NCBI RefSeq assembly: GCF_963678635.1
Contig: NC_087063.1
Location: 31,572,599 to 31,636,598 of the forward strand
Direction of reading: 5' to 3'
Origin: Symsagittifera roscoffensis
Taxonomy: Eukaryota; Xenacoelomorpha; Acoela; Convolutidae
DNA: 64,000 nucleotides
Of the stretch, positions 31,461-42,105 are shown piece after piece (position 1 is the stretch's first letter; each line of letters begins with the position of its first letter). The notes beneath the pieces are model-generated. The model did no database searches. It had not been told where the DNA came from and worked only from the letters and a program-made list of their open reading frames with translations. The translations under genes were made by a program, and so were the position numbers.

Positions 31461-31866
31461 AAATAATCACAGCGCGCATAAATGAGTCCAGAACCTGGCC
31501 AAATTGGCAATTTTCAAATCCCCACATTTCTACAAAAAATATTTGAAGGTAAATATCTTTAGCTCTATGAACTCAGGGAGTCAATAAATTGAAAGGAATA
31601 TGTTTTTTTTGGCAAAATCTACAATTGTGATTGCAGAACTTCGACCTAAGAAAAAAAAGATCTCAGACAAAAATATTTTGCAATTCTTCGAAACTCTTAA
31701 CAAATGCTGTCAACAAATTTGAATCAATCCTTGCCGTAGCTCTCAACGCTTCGTCCCTCAAACAACAATTTTGAAAAGAGTTAATTCGTTTTCAACTTTT
31801 GCTAAGAAGTTTCATATAAAATTCTGAAGAAATCAAAACCATTCTCGGATAAAAGCACATAACTTA
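31461..31866. repeat. 405-bp tandem duplication private to copy 1
   Basis: AAATAATCACAGCGCGCA starts at about 31460 and again at about 31865, with the same following text (GAGTCCAGAACCTGGCC). Copy 2 has the segment once (about 43300). This accounts for the change of offset from 11838 to 11435. Confidence 0.8.
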
Positions 31867-33201
31867 AAATAATCACAGCGCGCAAAAAATGAGTCCAGAA
31901 CCTGGCCAAATTGGCAATTTTCAAATCCCCACAATTCTACCAAAAATATTTGAAGGTAAATATCTTTAGCTATATGAACTCAGGGAGTCAATAAATTGAA
32001 AGGAATATGTTTTTTTTGGTAAAATCTACAATTTTGATTGTGGAAATTCGACTGAAGAAAAAAAAAGATCCCCGGTATAAATATTACGCATTTCTTCAAA
32101 ATTCTCAACAAATGCCGTCAACAAATTTGAATCAATTTTTGCCGTAGCTCTCAACGCTTCGTCCCTCAAACAACAATTTCGAACAGAGTTAATTCGTTTT
32201 CAACTTTTGCTCAGAAGTTTCATATAAAATTCTGAAGAAATCAAAACCATTCACGGATAAAAGCACTTAACTTTAAAAAAGTGCCTTCTAACATTTCGTG
32301 TTGCGGTCCTTGAGATGTTTTTGAATGAATACATTCTTGTCGCTGGGCTGAGCTATCGGAGAATCAAGCCAAAAGTTTTGGCTACCAAGTTATTCTACAT
32401 TTTTTATACTACAAGTACTCAAAAAAGGCGGAGATAAGTAGGCCCCTGTACATACCCTTGAAAAGTCTCCCGGACTGATGTTCGTGTATCTCGGTTCATC
32501 TTCATAAACTAACTTCATCTACACTCCTCCAGTTTAAAGTCCTGTAAGAAATTAGCATATAATTTCAGCAGTGCAGGCATTAATTGAGAAGCTGAAACAT
32601 GACATAGTATGATGATTTCCTGACTTATAAATCAAAAAGAGCTGAGACAATTTTCTTCTGATGAAACGTATTGCCACAATCGACCACATTGGAAGTCTTA
32701 CTATTGCTTGGATAGAAAAAAGTACAAACAAAAGAGGGTTCACAAATCAAATCGAATCGGCAAGACTGGATATCGACCGAAAAATTTGTTCTGATACTTA
32801 ATGCAAATTATCGAACTTCATTTATGTCGGTCATGTTGAATTTCTCAATCTCGGCTGTAGCCCCAAATAATGGCAAAAAACAGCACCGTTGTTTTTGAGT
32901 TAAAAATGCCATTATGACTGTGAGTTGGAGGTGTTCTCCTTCGGCTAGCTACTGCTTTTCACTTTCATTTTCATTCCAAAAAAAAATTAAAAAATCTAGA
33001 GATAAGAACTATTAAACTGCTTTCATCTTGAGACACGTTTTTTTAAAAATTTTTTCTCAAATTTTCTTGAATAATCAAAGAGTTTTAACACTGAAATTTC
33101 ATTTTGCTGGTCTGTTTAGTGTTCGCGAAACATTCTCTCGATTGTCTTTTCTCTAAGTATGACAGTATCCAAATCCAAGAAGAACGCCAATTTTAGTTAT
33201 A

Positions 33202-33697
33202 GTTTCGACTTTCGATACGAAAGTAACGGAATATTTGTGCTCGGGTGGGTTTTTTTTTTCTTCAGACAAGTTTCGACTTTTTAACTAGCCATTTTCGACG
33301 GAATTTTTTTATGTCATTCAAAAGGTATTGTTGTCTTGAGCTTAAATTTGAAACGATTTTTCACCTGTGGCGATTTTTCTTAAAGTTATGGAGGTTTAAA
33401 TATTCCCATTTTGGCCAGTTTGGGACAATTAACGCGCGATAGATTTCGCGCTATTAACGCAAAAGCGGAGATTGATTCCGTCTTAGAAATAGTTCCAAAC
33501 TGGTTGAAAGAAGCTTATTTGCGATTATTGATTTGTTAAAAGGAGCGAAGTCTATTCTTTTGTAGTTTATATGGCGTGTGGGGGGATGATTTTCGTTTTA
33601 TTTTACTTTATTTTTTTGTTGTTTATGATATTACTGCTCCATAAATCTTAAAGGTAGCCGGAACATTCAAGGCTTCGCCCTGATACGAGCAGTCTTG
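33202..33697 (+). mobile_element. HINE-like element, copy G (array copy 1)
   Basis: Starts GTTTCGACTTTCGATACGAA, ends GCAGTCTTG. The same insertion as F and H. The internal stem reads ACGCGCGATAGATTTCGCGC. Confidence 0.88.
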
Positions 33698-33872
33698 TTT
33701 TTATTTGTTGATGAAATGAGGAATTTCGTTGATAGTGTGAAAATACAGAAATTATTAGCTTCATTTTACCATGATACAAAGATCTAAATCCTGATAAGTG
33801 TTGTAGTATTTAAAATACTACACAGACAAAAGACCATTGTTTTAATTGTTTATTTAACGACCCAATTCTAAA

Positions 33873-36366
33873 TTGCCTTATTTAACTAAATCAGATATTG
33901 ACTGATTTACTCTTATTAGGTAGGACTATAAAATCTTGTTTTGAAAATCCACTCCTTTTTAAATACTTGTCCAATTTTTCTCATTTTTTCATGCTCACTA
34001 TTTTAGAAGGGCGGCGATTGTTAACTTGTCCCTTTTAGCTTTAACTTGAAACAAAATGGATAAATATTTAGCAGTCTTGCCGGCTGCACTGAAGTTCTCC
34101 TTGCTTTGATTAAGCAGAGATGCACCTGCAATATGCTGCATCAGAGAGAGTAATATGAATTTTTAATCAGAAAAACTGAAAGCTGCGGTTTTAATCAAAG
34201 AGGACTAATAAGTTAAAGATATATGATTTTAAAAAAATCAAATAAAAACTAGTTGAAAATTCCCTTATAAGAAAGGGAGAACAAAGGAGCAGGTGAAACC
34301 TGAATAATTAAAGATTGAATCAGCCGCCGGTTTATGCTTACGAGCAAAAGGACTGGCATGAAATCTTCAGTGTTTCATTTTGCTCAGTAAGCAGCAAGTT
34401 GGATCTCTTTAGTCAAACCTTTTCAAAATAAATAATTTTTCTTTTCTGCCTTTACAATAAAATTAAACTAGCCTTTTTTCAAAAATAAAATAGAGAATAA
34501 ATTCTCATTTAAAGTTCGATAAAATTATAAATTGAGATACTCGAGAGACCCACACCTGAGGAAGTCTGGACTACAAGTACCCAAAGGACTACGGCAAAGA
34601 CGATACTGACGACCAAACCAGAAGGCCGAAGTGGACACAACCAAGGGCGACCCATTCATACTAATCAGCCATCTTCCTTAGTAAGAAGATAAAACATTGA
34701 TGAACAAAATAAGATTAGCTCAACCTCCCCTCATCGGTAGTTTTCTCTAAGCTGTTCGATTCGCTTATATAATCAAATAACCCAGTGCTTTGTATGTAAC
34801 CAACTAATTAATTCATACCTTTTCTAACTATTGTTTCTACTCTTACTTTTGTCAAGACAACTTGACGATCTAAGGTGAGACTTATAACCTAGGATAAAAT
34901 TACTAAGCATTCAACCAGCAATGACCGCTTAGTAAAACTGGTGCGACCGCAGCAGAGAACTACTCCTTAAGAAAATCCTTTTCCAATAAACTCGAAACAG
35001 CTTTTAAAATTCAAAAAAGTATTTTAATATTAGGATCTGTGAGTATTTGTCAGATTAGTTTCCAACCTGAAAAAGCCAGAGACAATGGGTATCTTTCGAT
35101 AGAAACACAATTTCATTGTCTTCTACTTGACAGATATTCCTAGTAGGGTTCTTGCGATAAGTATCCCCTGCGCTAGCAGTCGCCCACGATATTTCTCCAT
35201 CTCGAGGTCTATTATACAGCTTTCTAACTGACATTAGCTCATGAACTTAACTATGATCTATTATTATAAAAATATATAAAAACTTCTGAAAGAACGTTCT
35301 CTGCCTAAGTCCGCTAGTAAGATATACCAGTTTTTTCCAGTTATCCACTAAATTTATGCCGAAACTTCAGTTTAAAATTATCATCACTAAAATTAACGAA
35401 ACTCTGTATTAAACTAAAGTGCTCAATAACTTATTAAATATCTTCATTTATTTTTTCGAGGGAGTTAAGTGGTCATATGTGCAATCTAAGAGTACCCTAA
35501 ATAGTATGAGAAATTGAATTCTTCTTCACATTATCTCAAACCATCCACGCTTGTTGCTATTTGTTCTAATCCTTCATCATTTCTCGAGGCTTATCCTCAT
35601 TTTTTCTTAAACTAATATTAATTCTATCCACCTTAACATAACTTAAACCTAAATCATCTATCAGCAAAGCTACCAATTACTGAAACTAAGGAAGAAAATA
35701 ACAAAAACCACGAAGAAAGGAACGGAATTGGGTGTTTTTTAATAAATAATTGGTTTTTTATGACCCAATTTAAATATACACCTAATAAACAATAAGAATA
35801 CGCAATAAAACCAATCTTAAACGTTAACCACATAACACCAAACACCAAGTTTTAGTTTCAGCACAAAAATATCAGGTTTCACAACAAAAACTAAGTCTAA
35901 AACACTGACATATCCACTTTATATTGATAAACTAGTTTTCATATGATAGCCTAAGCACTAAGAAATTGATTTTTACCAGCCAAAATTTTTGGTTTCAGTC
36001 TAGATTTCAGTTATAGGTACAAACGTTTCAGTTAAAATAAGTATAGTTTCCGGTCAAAATTTTAAGTTTCTGTAAACGGATTCGGGTAAAACAGCAAAAG
36101 TTGAACTAGTCAAACCCAAATTTGGATATCATAAGTCAAAAACCTGGTCTTAAATGGTACTTTTTTGTTAGTTTCAGGTTTAAGAACACAAAAATTGAGT
36201 TTTCGGTCTCAAAATTGAGCTCCGAACGCCGAGTTTTGACTTTCTAGAGAAAACTAAAGGTGTTAAAACCCATCAAACCAATTTTAAAATTTGGTTCCTA
36301 AGTCTGAAACATACGTTTCAGAATTGTTGTTTTTGGTTTCAGAACCAAAAATCTTGCTTCCCAAGT
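33873..36366. other. 2.5-kb block present in array copies 1 and 2 only
   Basis: Copy 0 joins at 27945 what here are positions 33872 and 36367 (AATTCTAAATT to GTGAAATTTTTGTG). No ORF above 65 codons looks real. Near 34540-34680 composition rises in GC, but I recognise no gene. Whether it was inserted into copies 1/2 or lost from copy 0 is open; no target duplication or terminal repeat is evident. Confidence 0.55.
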
Positions 36367-37095
36367 GAAATTTTTGTGAAATATTGAAAGACAATAGGAA
36401 TCCTTAATGCACTAACCAATTTTTAAACTCAAAAAACTTCTAGAAGGTGTTAGTTTGAGCCCTCAAACTTATAGTTTCAGAAAACTAAAATCGTCGTTTT
36501 AGGTGAAATTTCTCATCTTTTTGGCAATTTTATTGCTGGAATAGAAATATATTAGAGAGACCAACCTAAATTTCCAATCTCAAAACTCTAAAACCAAGTG
36601 GTCAAACCATAGTTTCAGTTCTAGAAATCATATTTTCAGCCCCAAAAACTTAGGTTTCCGCAAACAAATTTTTAATTTTTGAAGTTACAAACTTGTTCCA
36701 AGTTCTAATTTACACTAGACCAGCTATCAAAAACCAACTTTTTTTTTCATGCATCGAGTTTGAGAGAGCTTAAGAGTTTTAGGTTTGAGATTTCAAAAAC
36801 TAAGTTTAAGATATCAAAAGATTCGGTTTTCTCAATTTGTTTTGCAAGATAAAGCATAAACCAGGTATACTAAAGCTTCTAGACAATTTTAAGACTAAAA
36901 AAACTCAACTTCAGCCACCATAGTTTCAGGTTTCAGATCAGCGTTTCAGTCAAAATTTTTTGTTAAAACTTTAACAAAAAAACTAAGTTTTGAGCTAATA
37001 ATAACCCAAAAAGGCATATAGTTATATTGTTAACCATACCAAAAGCATCAAAAAACTTCACTTGAAGAAAGTTTTAGGTTTTAGTTAACTTTTCA
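35850..37095. repeat. GTTTCAG motif field, copy 1
   Basis: At least a dozen GTTTCAG or one-base variants (for example near 35853, 35992, 36024, 36171, 36309, 36332, 36473, 36611, 36921, 36930, 36943), all in the same orientation. The spacing is irregular. Repeats at 47285-48540 in copy 2. Confidence 0.6.
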
Positions 37096-37293
37096 GCGAA
37101 TAAAAACTTGAAAAATTTGGAAAAAAATTTTAGAAATGTTTTTTTTCCAAAGTAATTTTTTTATTTTCTTATTTCATTATTAATAACTTTTGTTAATATT
37201 CAATAATTCCTAGGAAGTTTTAATTACTCTAAAACATACTAATCCAATAGTACAACTTAGCTTAAGAAAAAGAAAACAGCATCGTAAAAATTA

Positions 37294-37568
37294 ATGTCAA
37301 CACATTTTAAAATTGACGTCAGTACAATAAATTTAAAACTCAAATTAGGAAATAAAGTCTCTAACATCATATGGTATATCACTAACACTGTAAGAGATCA
37401 TATTAGTATACTAGCAAAACACCCTAACGACGATAAACACGAATTATACGATTTTTTCGACAATATACTCCAGAAATTGACACAATTCTTCAGCAAATAA
37501 AAATACCAAATAATATAACTTGTATACCGCAAGAACGATTAATTGCTTCACTCCCGATTGCTTTTTGA
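37294..37568 (+). CDS. Small ORF a upstream of gag, with -1 frame continuation (copy 1)
   Basis: ATG 37294; the zero frame ends at 37500 after 68 codons (MSTHFKIDVSTINLKLKLGN...). At 37452-37458 it contains T TTT TTC in zero-frame register. A -1 shift there continues with RQYTPEIDTILQQIKIPN to a stop at 37566-37568, giving about 90 residues. That extension aligns with the C-terminal half of small ORF b (NNPEINSILKKLKQ). So either a programmed -1 frameshift or a simple one-base lesion is present. Function unknown. Confidence 0.5.
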
Positions 37569-37747
37569 TATCATCATCTACCCACCCACAAAAACTACTG
37601 GCATTTTATTCATTGTTTATTACAAAAAAAAATTTTTCCTCAACAACAATTAAATCAAAACAAGTCATAAGAAAATTTTAAATTTTCCTTATATTGTTTG
37701 TCATCACCTAGATAAATATTTATAACTCAATAATGATGTAGAATGCT

Positions 37748-38032
37748 ATGACAAACTTTTACAAAGTAAATACAACAGCATTTAATTTAAAACTAAAATT
37801 GAAAAATAAATTCACAAAAAATTATTTGGTATATCACCAATATCCAAAAAATCAAATCACAATTTTGTCCACACATCCACACAAAAATATTCACGAACTA
37901 ACTATTCTCTCCCGCAGCAATAACCCAGAGATAAATTCTATCTTAAAAAAGCTTAAACAGCTCCATAGCACTATTGATCTATCTAATAAAAATTTGTTTT
38001 CATTGAATCCAGCAAATCTCACAGTAATTTAA
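37748..38032 (+). CDS. Small ORF b upstream of gag (copy 1)
   Basis: 94 codons, same start and end as copy 0. Residues around KNKFTKNYLVYHQYPKN are altered by a pair of compensating indels in A-runs, so it is a damaged but reopened version. Confidence 0.5.
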   Translation: MTNFYKVNTTAFNLKLKLKNKFTKNYLVYHQYPKNQITILSTHPHKNIHELTILSRSNNPEINSILKKLKQLHSTIDLSNKNLFSLNPANLTVI

Positions 38033-38125
38033 ATACAATTATTTCAGTCCTTACAATTGATCAGTATACAACACATCCAAACCCTTTATATATTGTTAAC
38101 AAATTTTTGAGTGAATTAAACAAAG

Positions 38126-38551
38126 ATGGCAAACGTAGTAGCAACCCAAATTTAGCTCTGGAAAAGTGTACCGGCTTAGATCCAAATGAAGATGCAAGAG
38201 ATTTTCTTGATATAGTAGAGAAAAAGATAGCATTTTCCCTAGGCACTAGACCAGGAGACGCAGGTGACGAACAGGACGCATATGATAACAGACAAAGAGC
38301 CTTATTTAGTTCAATATTAAGAGGTCCAGCCGCTCAATGGTATCGGGGATTAGCAGCAAATTTACCTTGGAACGAGATAAGAGATCAATTCATAGATAGA
38401 TTCACTGATGATAAGGATAAGTATAGGAGACGAATAGAAGCAGAAAACATAAAAAAGACAACCTGATGAATTCATTAAAAGCTACATACATGAATTAAGC
38501 ACCGCAGTAGACCGTGGATGGCCTAATCTAATTTTTAATGATGATACGGAA
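38126..38551 (+). pseudogene. Gypsy Gag capsid (copy 1), frameshifted
   Basis: The ATG at 38126 leads out of frame after MANVVA because one base is missing. The capsid sequence (LALEKCTGLDPNEDARDFL, GPAAQWYRGLAANL) resumes in the frame of 38107. A second indel (six A) ends it at 38466 with IKKTT-stop. No protease follows; the RNase H segment starts directly afterwards in another frame. Confidence 0.8.
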
Positions 38552-38975
38552 TGATACAGTTTTTAAATGGACACAAGATCATGAAAAACTATTTAACGAA
38601 ATAAAAGAAAGAATTAGCGCAGATACAATTCTAGCAATACCAGACACAAGATATCCTTTCCATGTACATGTAGACTCATCATCAATAGGAATTGGTTCAA
38701 TATTGGTACAAGAATTCCCAGAAGGAAAACGTATTATATCCTTTAACTCAATAATATATAACAAAGAGGAATAAAAAATGTCAACAACAGCTAGAGAGCT
38801 TTGCGGTGTCGTATCAGCTCTACAAACATACGAACACTATTTATTAGGTTCACCACATCCAATTTATCTTTATACTGATCACAAAGCTTTGATTTATCTT
38901 TGGGGAAGAAGAGGTAAACTCTCCCATAGATATTTTAGATACCAATTGGTTATATATTTCAATTCCAAAAAATGA
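38538..38975 (+). pseudogene. Gypsy RT C-terminus / RNase H (copy 1)
   Basis: FKWTQDHEKLFNEIKERI is the end of the RT connection. FHVHVDSSSIGIGSILVQ (catalytic Asp) and, after a TAA at 38772-38774, ELCGVVSALQTYEHYLLG and LYTDHKALIYL are RNase H. RT fingers, palm and protease are missing between gag and this piece in both copies, so the deletion predates the duplication. Confidence 0.82.
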
Positions 38976-39955
38976 AAATTATTTGGACCGAAGGAAAAAA
39001 TCGAGCATTCCCAGATATTTTAAGCAGAAATGTAACAACTAAAGATTTAGACAAACACCAATTGAAACAGAAGAAAATTCCCAAAGACATTTTATTCTAC
39101 GACAAAAATGGCTACGAGGAAAAATACTTCATAGTACATGATACCGAGAAAGGACCCAGCGACGAATTTTTTCCTGTCATTAAACAAAATAAGAACGGTG
39201 TAACTAGATTCACAATAAACAACAACAAATTAATCAAAATACCCAAGGGAACAAAAAATGAACAAATTTGCTCACTAACTGATATAAGTTCTTGCTTTAT
39301 ACAAGGTTCAGCTATCAACCAAATTAGAATGATTCAAAACAAAATACCAAATAATAATGCAAGTGACGAAGAATCAGATCATAACTATTCCGAATTGTCC
39401 TTCGAATTAAACACTAACCCAACCCAATTTGGGGATTATATGTCAAATTACGATATTGAAGACCAGTCCGACCTCCTACACTTTGAAACAATTAATGAAC
39501 AAGATGGAATAATTCAAGAATTTTTACTAAACGATGAAATTGCATTATGTGAACAATTAACCAATAAACTAGATAACAAAAAAATTGCAACCAAACTGCC
39601 TAACGAAACACTTACAAACAAGGATAACCTTACTCAGATATTCACTAGTTTCAACAACCTAGGAAAAAATATGGATTTAAACACAGAACTTATTGCCAAA
39701 GAACAAGACACCGATGCAGTCATAAGAATCGTAAAAGAATTAGTAAGAAACAAAAACAAAGACTCAAAAAGTATACATTACAGACAATCAAAAGCTTTAT
39801 CTTCATATCTAAACAAATTTGAAACATTATTATTAATAGGAAATATTCTTTGCATCGAACAAACATCAGATAATCCCGAAGTGAAAGAAATTAAAATTTG
39901 TGTACCGATGTCACTTTTTATAAAACATTTGAATTGGCCCATACAGATCAATTAG
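38972..39955 (+). CDS. RNase H end, long Asn/Asp/Glu-rich linker and pre-integrase region (copy 1)
   Basis: 327 codons, open. The first 20 residues (IIWTEGKNRAFPDILSRNV) close RNase H. Then about 210 hydrophilic residues (NNNASDEESDHNYSELSF, DIEDQSDLLHFE) without a known domain. Then AKEQDTDAVIRIVKELV and ILCIEQTSDNPEVKEIKI, the usual lead-in to the integrase zinc finger. The zero frame ends by a frameshift at about 39930. The linker is long for a Gypsy pol and is retained intact in both copies. Confidence 0.7.
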   Translation: MKIIWTEGKNRAFPDILSRNVTTKDLDKHQLKQKKIPKDILFYDKNGYEEKYFIVHDTEKGPSDEFFPVIKQNKNGVTRFTINNNKLIKIPKGTKNEQICSLTDISSCFIQGSAINQIRMIQNKIPNNNASDEESDHNYSELSFELNTNPTQFGDYMSNYDIEDQSDLLHFETINEQDGIIQEFLLNDEIALCEQLTNKLDNKKIATKLPNETLTNKDNLTQIFTSFNNLGKNMDLNTELIAKEQDTDAVIRIVKELVRNKNKDSKSIHYRQSKALSSYLNKFETLLLIGNILCIEQTSDNPEVKEIKICVPMSLFIKHLNWPIQIN

Positions 39956-40515
39956 CAGGTCATGTAGGGAAAGACAAAACCATTGCGAATATAAAATGAT
40001 TTTTCTTTTGGCCAGGCATGTATAAATGGATAACCCAGTTAATAGCAGGATGTCTTGACTGTCAAAAAAATAAACACAAACGTCACGATCTTAACCAAGC
40101 ACCGTTAGAACAATGGACGGATACAGTACCTTTCCCGTTTCATACTGTACACATAGATCATAAGGGACCAATTAATCCTACATCAAATGGAAAGAAACAC
40201 TGTTTAGTTGTAGTAGATTCATTTTCTCGATTCCTCCAAGTATATCCAGTAGCTAACACTACCGCATTTGAAACAATAAAAACTTTAGAAACATTTATTC
40301 TCACATTTGGTATTCCACAAAAACTAGTTTATGATAAAGGAACAGCTTACATGAACGATGATTTTACTAGTTGGCTTCATGAACTAGGAATAACACATGC
40401 TCCCAGAACCGCATATTCACCATGGACAAATGGTAAAGTGGAAATACAAAACAAACATCTAGGAACACATTTTAGAATTTTCTTTGATCAAGCAAAGGAA
40501 ATCGGAGTGATCTAG
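39928..40515 (+). pseudogene. Integrase zinc finger and DDE core (copy 1)
   Basis: The frame at 39930 reads LAHTDQLAGHVGKDKTI (His pair), a TGA at about 39998, then FFFWPGMYKW and GCLDCQKN (Cys pair). From 40018 the core is open: TVHIDHKGPI (Asp), YDKGTAYMND (Asp), TNGKVEIQNKHLG (Glu), ending GVI-stop at 40513-40515. The C-terminal DNA-binding part is absent. Integrates cDNA in the intact family; here it is inactive through the TGA and frameshift. Confidence 0.85.
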
Positions 40516-40904
40516 CTCTTAGAGTGAAAATTAGAGTGATCTATAATTAGGCACAAGAATGCGAATGTAAGCCAAACCATATGTTAGACAAAAAATCAAA
40601 ATTTTCAAACCGGTTTTTCTCGTTATTGGGAAAACTTTTTTGGAAATGCTTAAAGGTGTTTGAATCACGACTGAAAGGGCTTCAATATGGTATATCATTC
40701 AGCCTAGTCCGATGATTATTTGTGGAAGCTGATTTTGGGTGGAAAAAAACTGTAATCGTATGTCGTCTCTTGTTCGAGGTCTTCTTCCAATACTGGGTAG
40801 TTCTCGTATTGTTCGGAATATTGGATCTGATTTATTGATACATATCTACTAAATTTTTGTCATATAACATTTTCAAAATCTAATTTTTGTCTAAGTCTAG
40901 GTTG

Positions 40905-41334
40905 GTTAAGGTCTGTTCGAGACTTTTGGTCGCACCAGATGAGTTAAGTATTGTCTACTATACTCATAGAGTAATGTATAATCATAGAGTAATTTCAGAT
41001 AAAGTACACCGTCTGCTCGTCACGCTATCTTATTTTCGAACAAATAGATTCGTACAACTTCTTAGTCTAATACCAATTTTAATCCTACTCTTATATCTCC
41101 TAGTCTCAATAGATCTAATGTACACCGGTTTACGCGTGTTAGTTCCAGAATGAGAACAACTGTATTCTAAGTTAAATTCAAATTGTTGTGGTGTTGAAAC
41201 TACAAGTAGTTTCAACACTTACAAATAAATAGGTTGTTAGTTTGATGGAGTGTGATTGGTTATTATTTAAAATTTTATAGAGATAAAATATCATAATACC
41301 AATGACAAAGACTAGTTTAGATCTGGTTCCAACA
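40905..41334 (+). repeat. 3' LTR of the array Gypsy element (copy 1)
   Basis: Recognised by homology to the reverse-complement LTR at 59848-60233 and to 52345-52790. The right edge is near GATCTGGTTCCAACA (41334). The left edge is not fixed. It carries a 13-bp perfect hairpin (41191-41218). No matching 5' LTR was found upstream of the small ORFs. Confidence 0.6.
41191..41218. promoter_or_regulatory. LTR hairpin, 13-bp stem, AA loop
   Basis: GTGTTGAAACTAC - AA - GTAGTTTCAACAC, perfect pairing. Identical at 52653-52680. The homologous LTR at 59964-59991 has GTGCTGGAATTAC - TT - GTAATTTCAGCAC, where two pairs change on both sides and one position is mismatched. Covariation suggests a selected RNA (or cruciform) structure. 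Confidence 0.75.
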
Positions 41335-42015
41335 TGCGTAAACACTGCTTTCTTTCCCCTCCAAATGTTACAAAAAGGGAGAAATGCAAAAAAAATCTGT
41401 TGATCTGTTGAAAACCCCCACTCAAACTATACGGTTAAAGGGGGTTATTGAACGGACTTTTTTTGCAATTTTTCTAGCGCAAATATATCTAGAGACCACG
41501 AATAATTGCAAAAAAAACTACTTTTGTTCTAAAAAGAAAATGAATTATAATAGATTATAATAGATCTTTAGTTTCCAACAAAAATCAATCAACTATTATG
41601 GATTATCTGGACAAAAACAATTGATTTAAGTGCCAAAAAGATCGGATTAAAACGAAATACAATAGATTATTTTTAATCTTATTTTTTTTTCCAAAATTGT
41701 CGAGTACAGTGACCAAATAATCGATTTTGTGGTCCAACTTATGAATCTGTAATGGATTATAATGGATTATCTTTCTCTGGGAAATTAATTATTAAAGAGT
41801 AAAGTCCATGTGGTGCAGATCCTGTAATCACGATTGTTTTTATTCAGTCATCCATCACCTTGTACCATTTAAGCAACCGGTTATACCGATATTTTTTCTT
41901 CATTTAAGAATCCAGACGATTTTGAGCTCAATTAGAAAATACAATTTCATTCCGAGAACGTTTAAATTTTACGCCAATTGCATCTAATTGGAAGAGTGAG
42001 TGTGATTATCAAGGG
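41335..42015. other. Non-coding with repeated GGATTAT/ATAATAGATTATA words
   Basis: No ORF. GATTATAATAGAT (about 41555-41567), TGGATTATCTGG, CGGATTAAAAC and TAATGGATTATAATGGATTA (about 41750-41770) form a loose cluster. The meaning is unknown. Confidence 0.45.
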
Positions 42016-42105
42016 CAGGGGCGGATCTAGGATTTTCTCGAGGGGGGACGGATTTTCAAAAACGTTTCAAAAATGTTGTCGACCTTTTATTAGGTCGACC
42101 AAATT
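42016..42105 (+). mobile_element. Left-end fragment of the CAGGGGCGGA MITE
   Basis: CAGGGGCGGATCTAGGATTT then a GTCGACC/GGTCGACC pair, as in the intact MITE at 16877, then lost. The same fragment is at 53460. Confidence 0.75.

Noticed and set aside
35654-35848. 64-codon hydrophobic - frame, repeated at 47090
   Set aside because: Identical because of recent duplication. No homologue outside the array, no start context, low complexity.
41030-41218. 62-codon - frame in the LTR, also at 52492-52680
   Set aside because: It is antisense to the LTR, includes the hairpin, and is explained by duplication of the LTR rather than coding.
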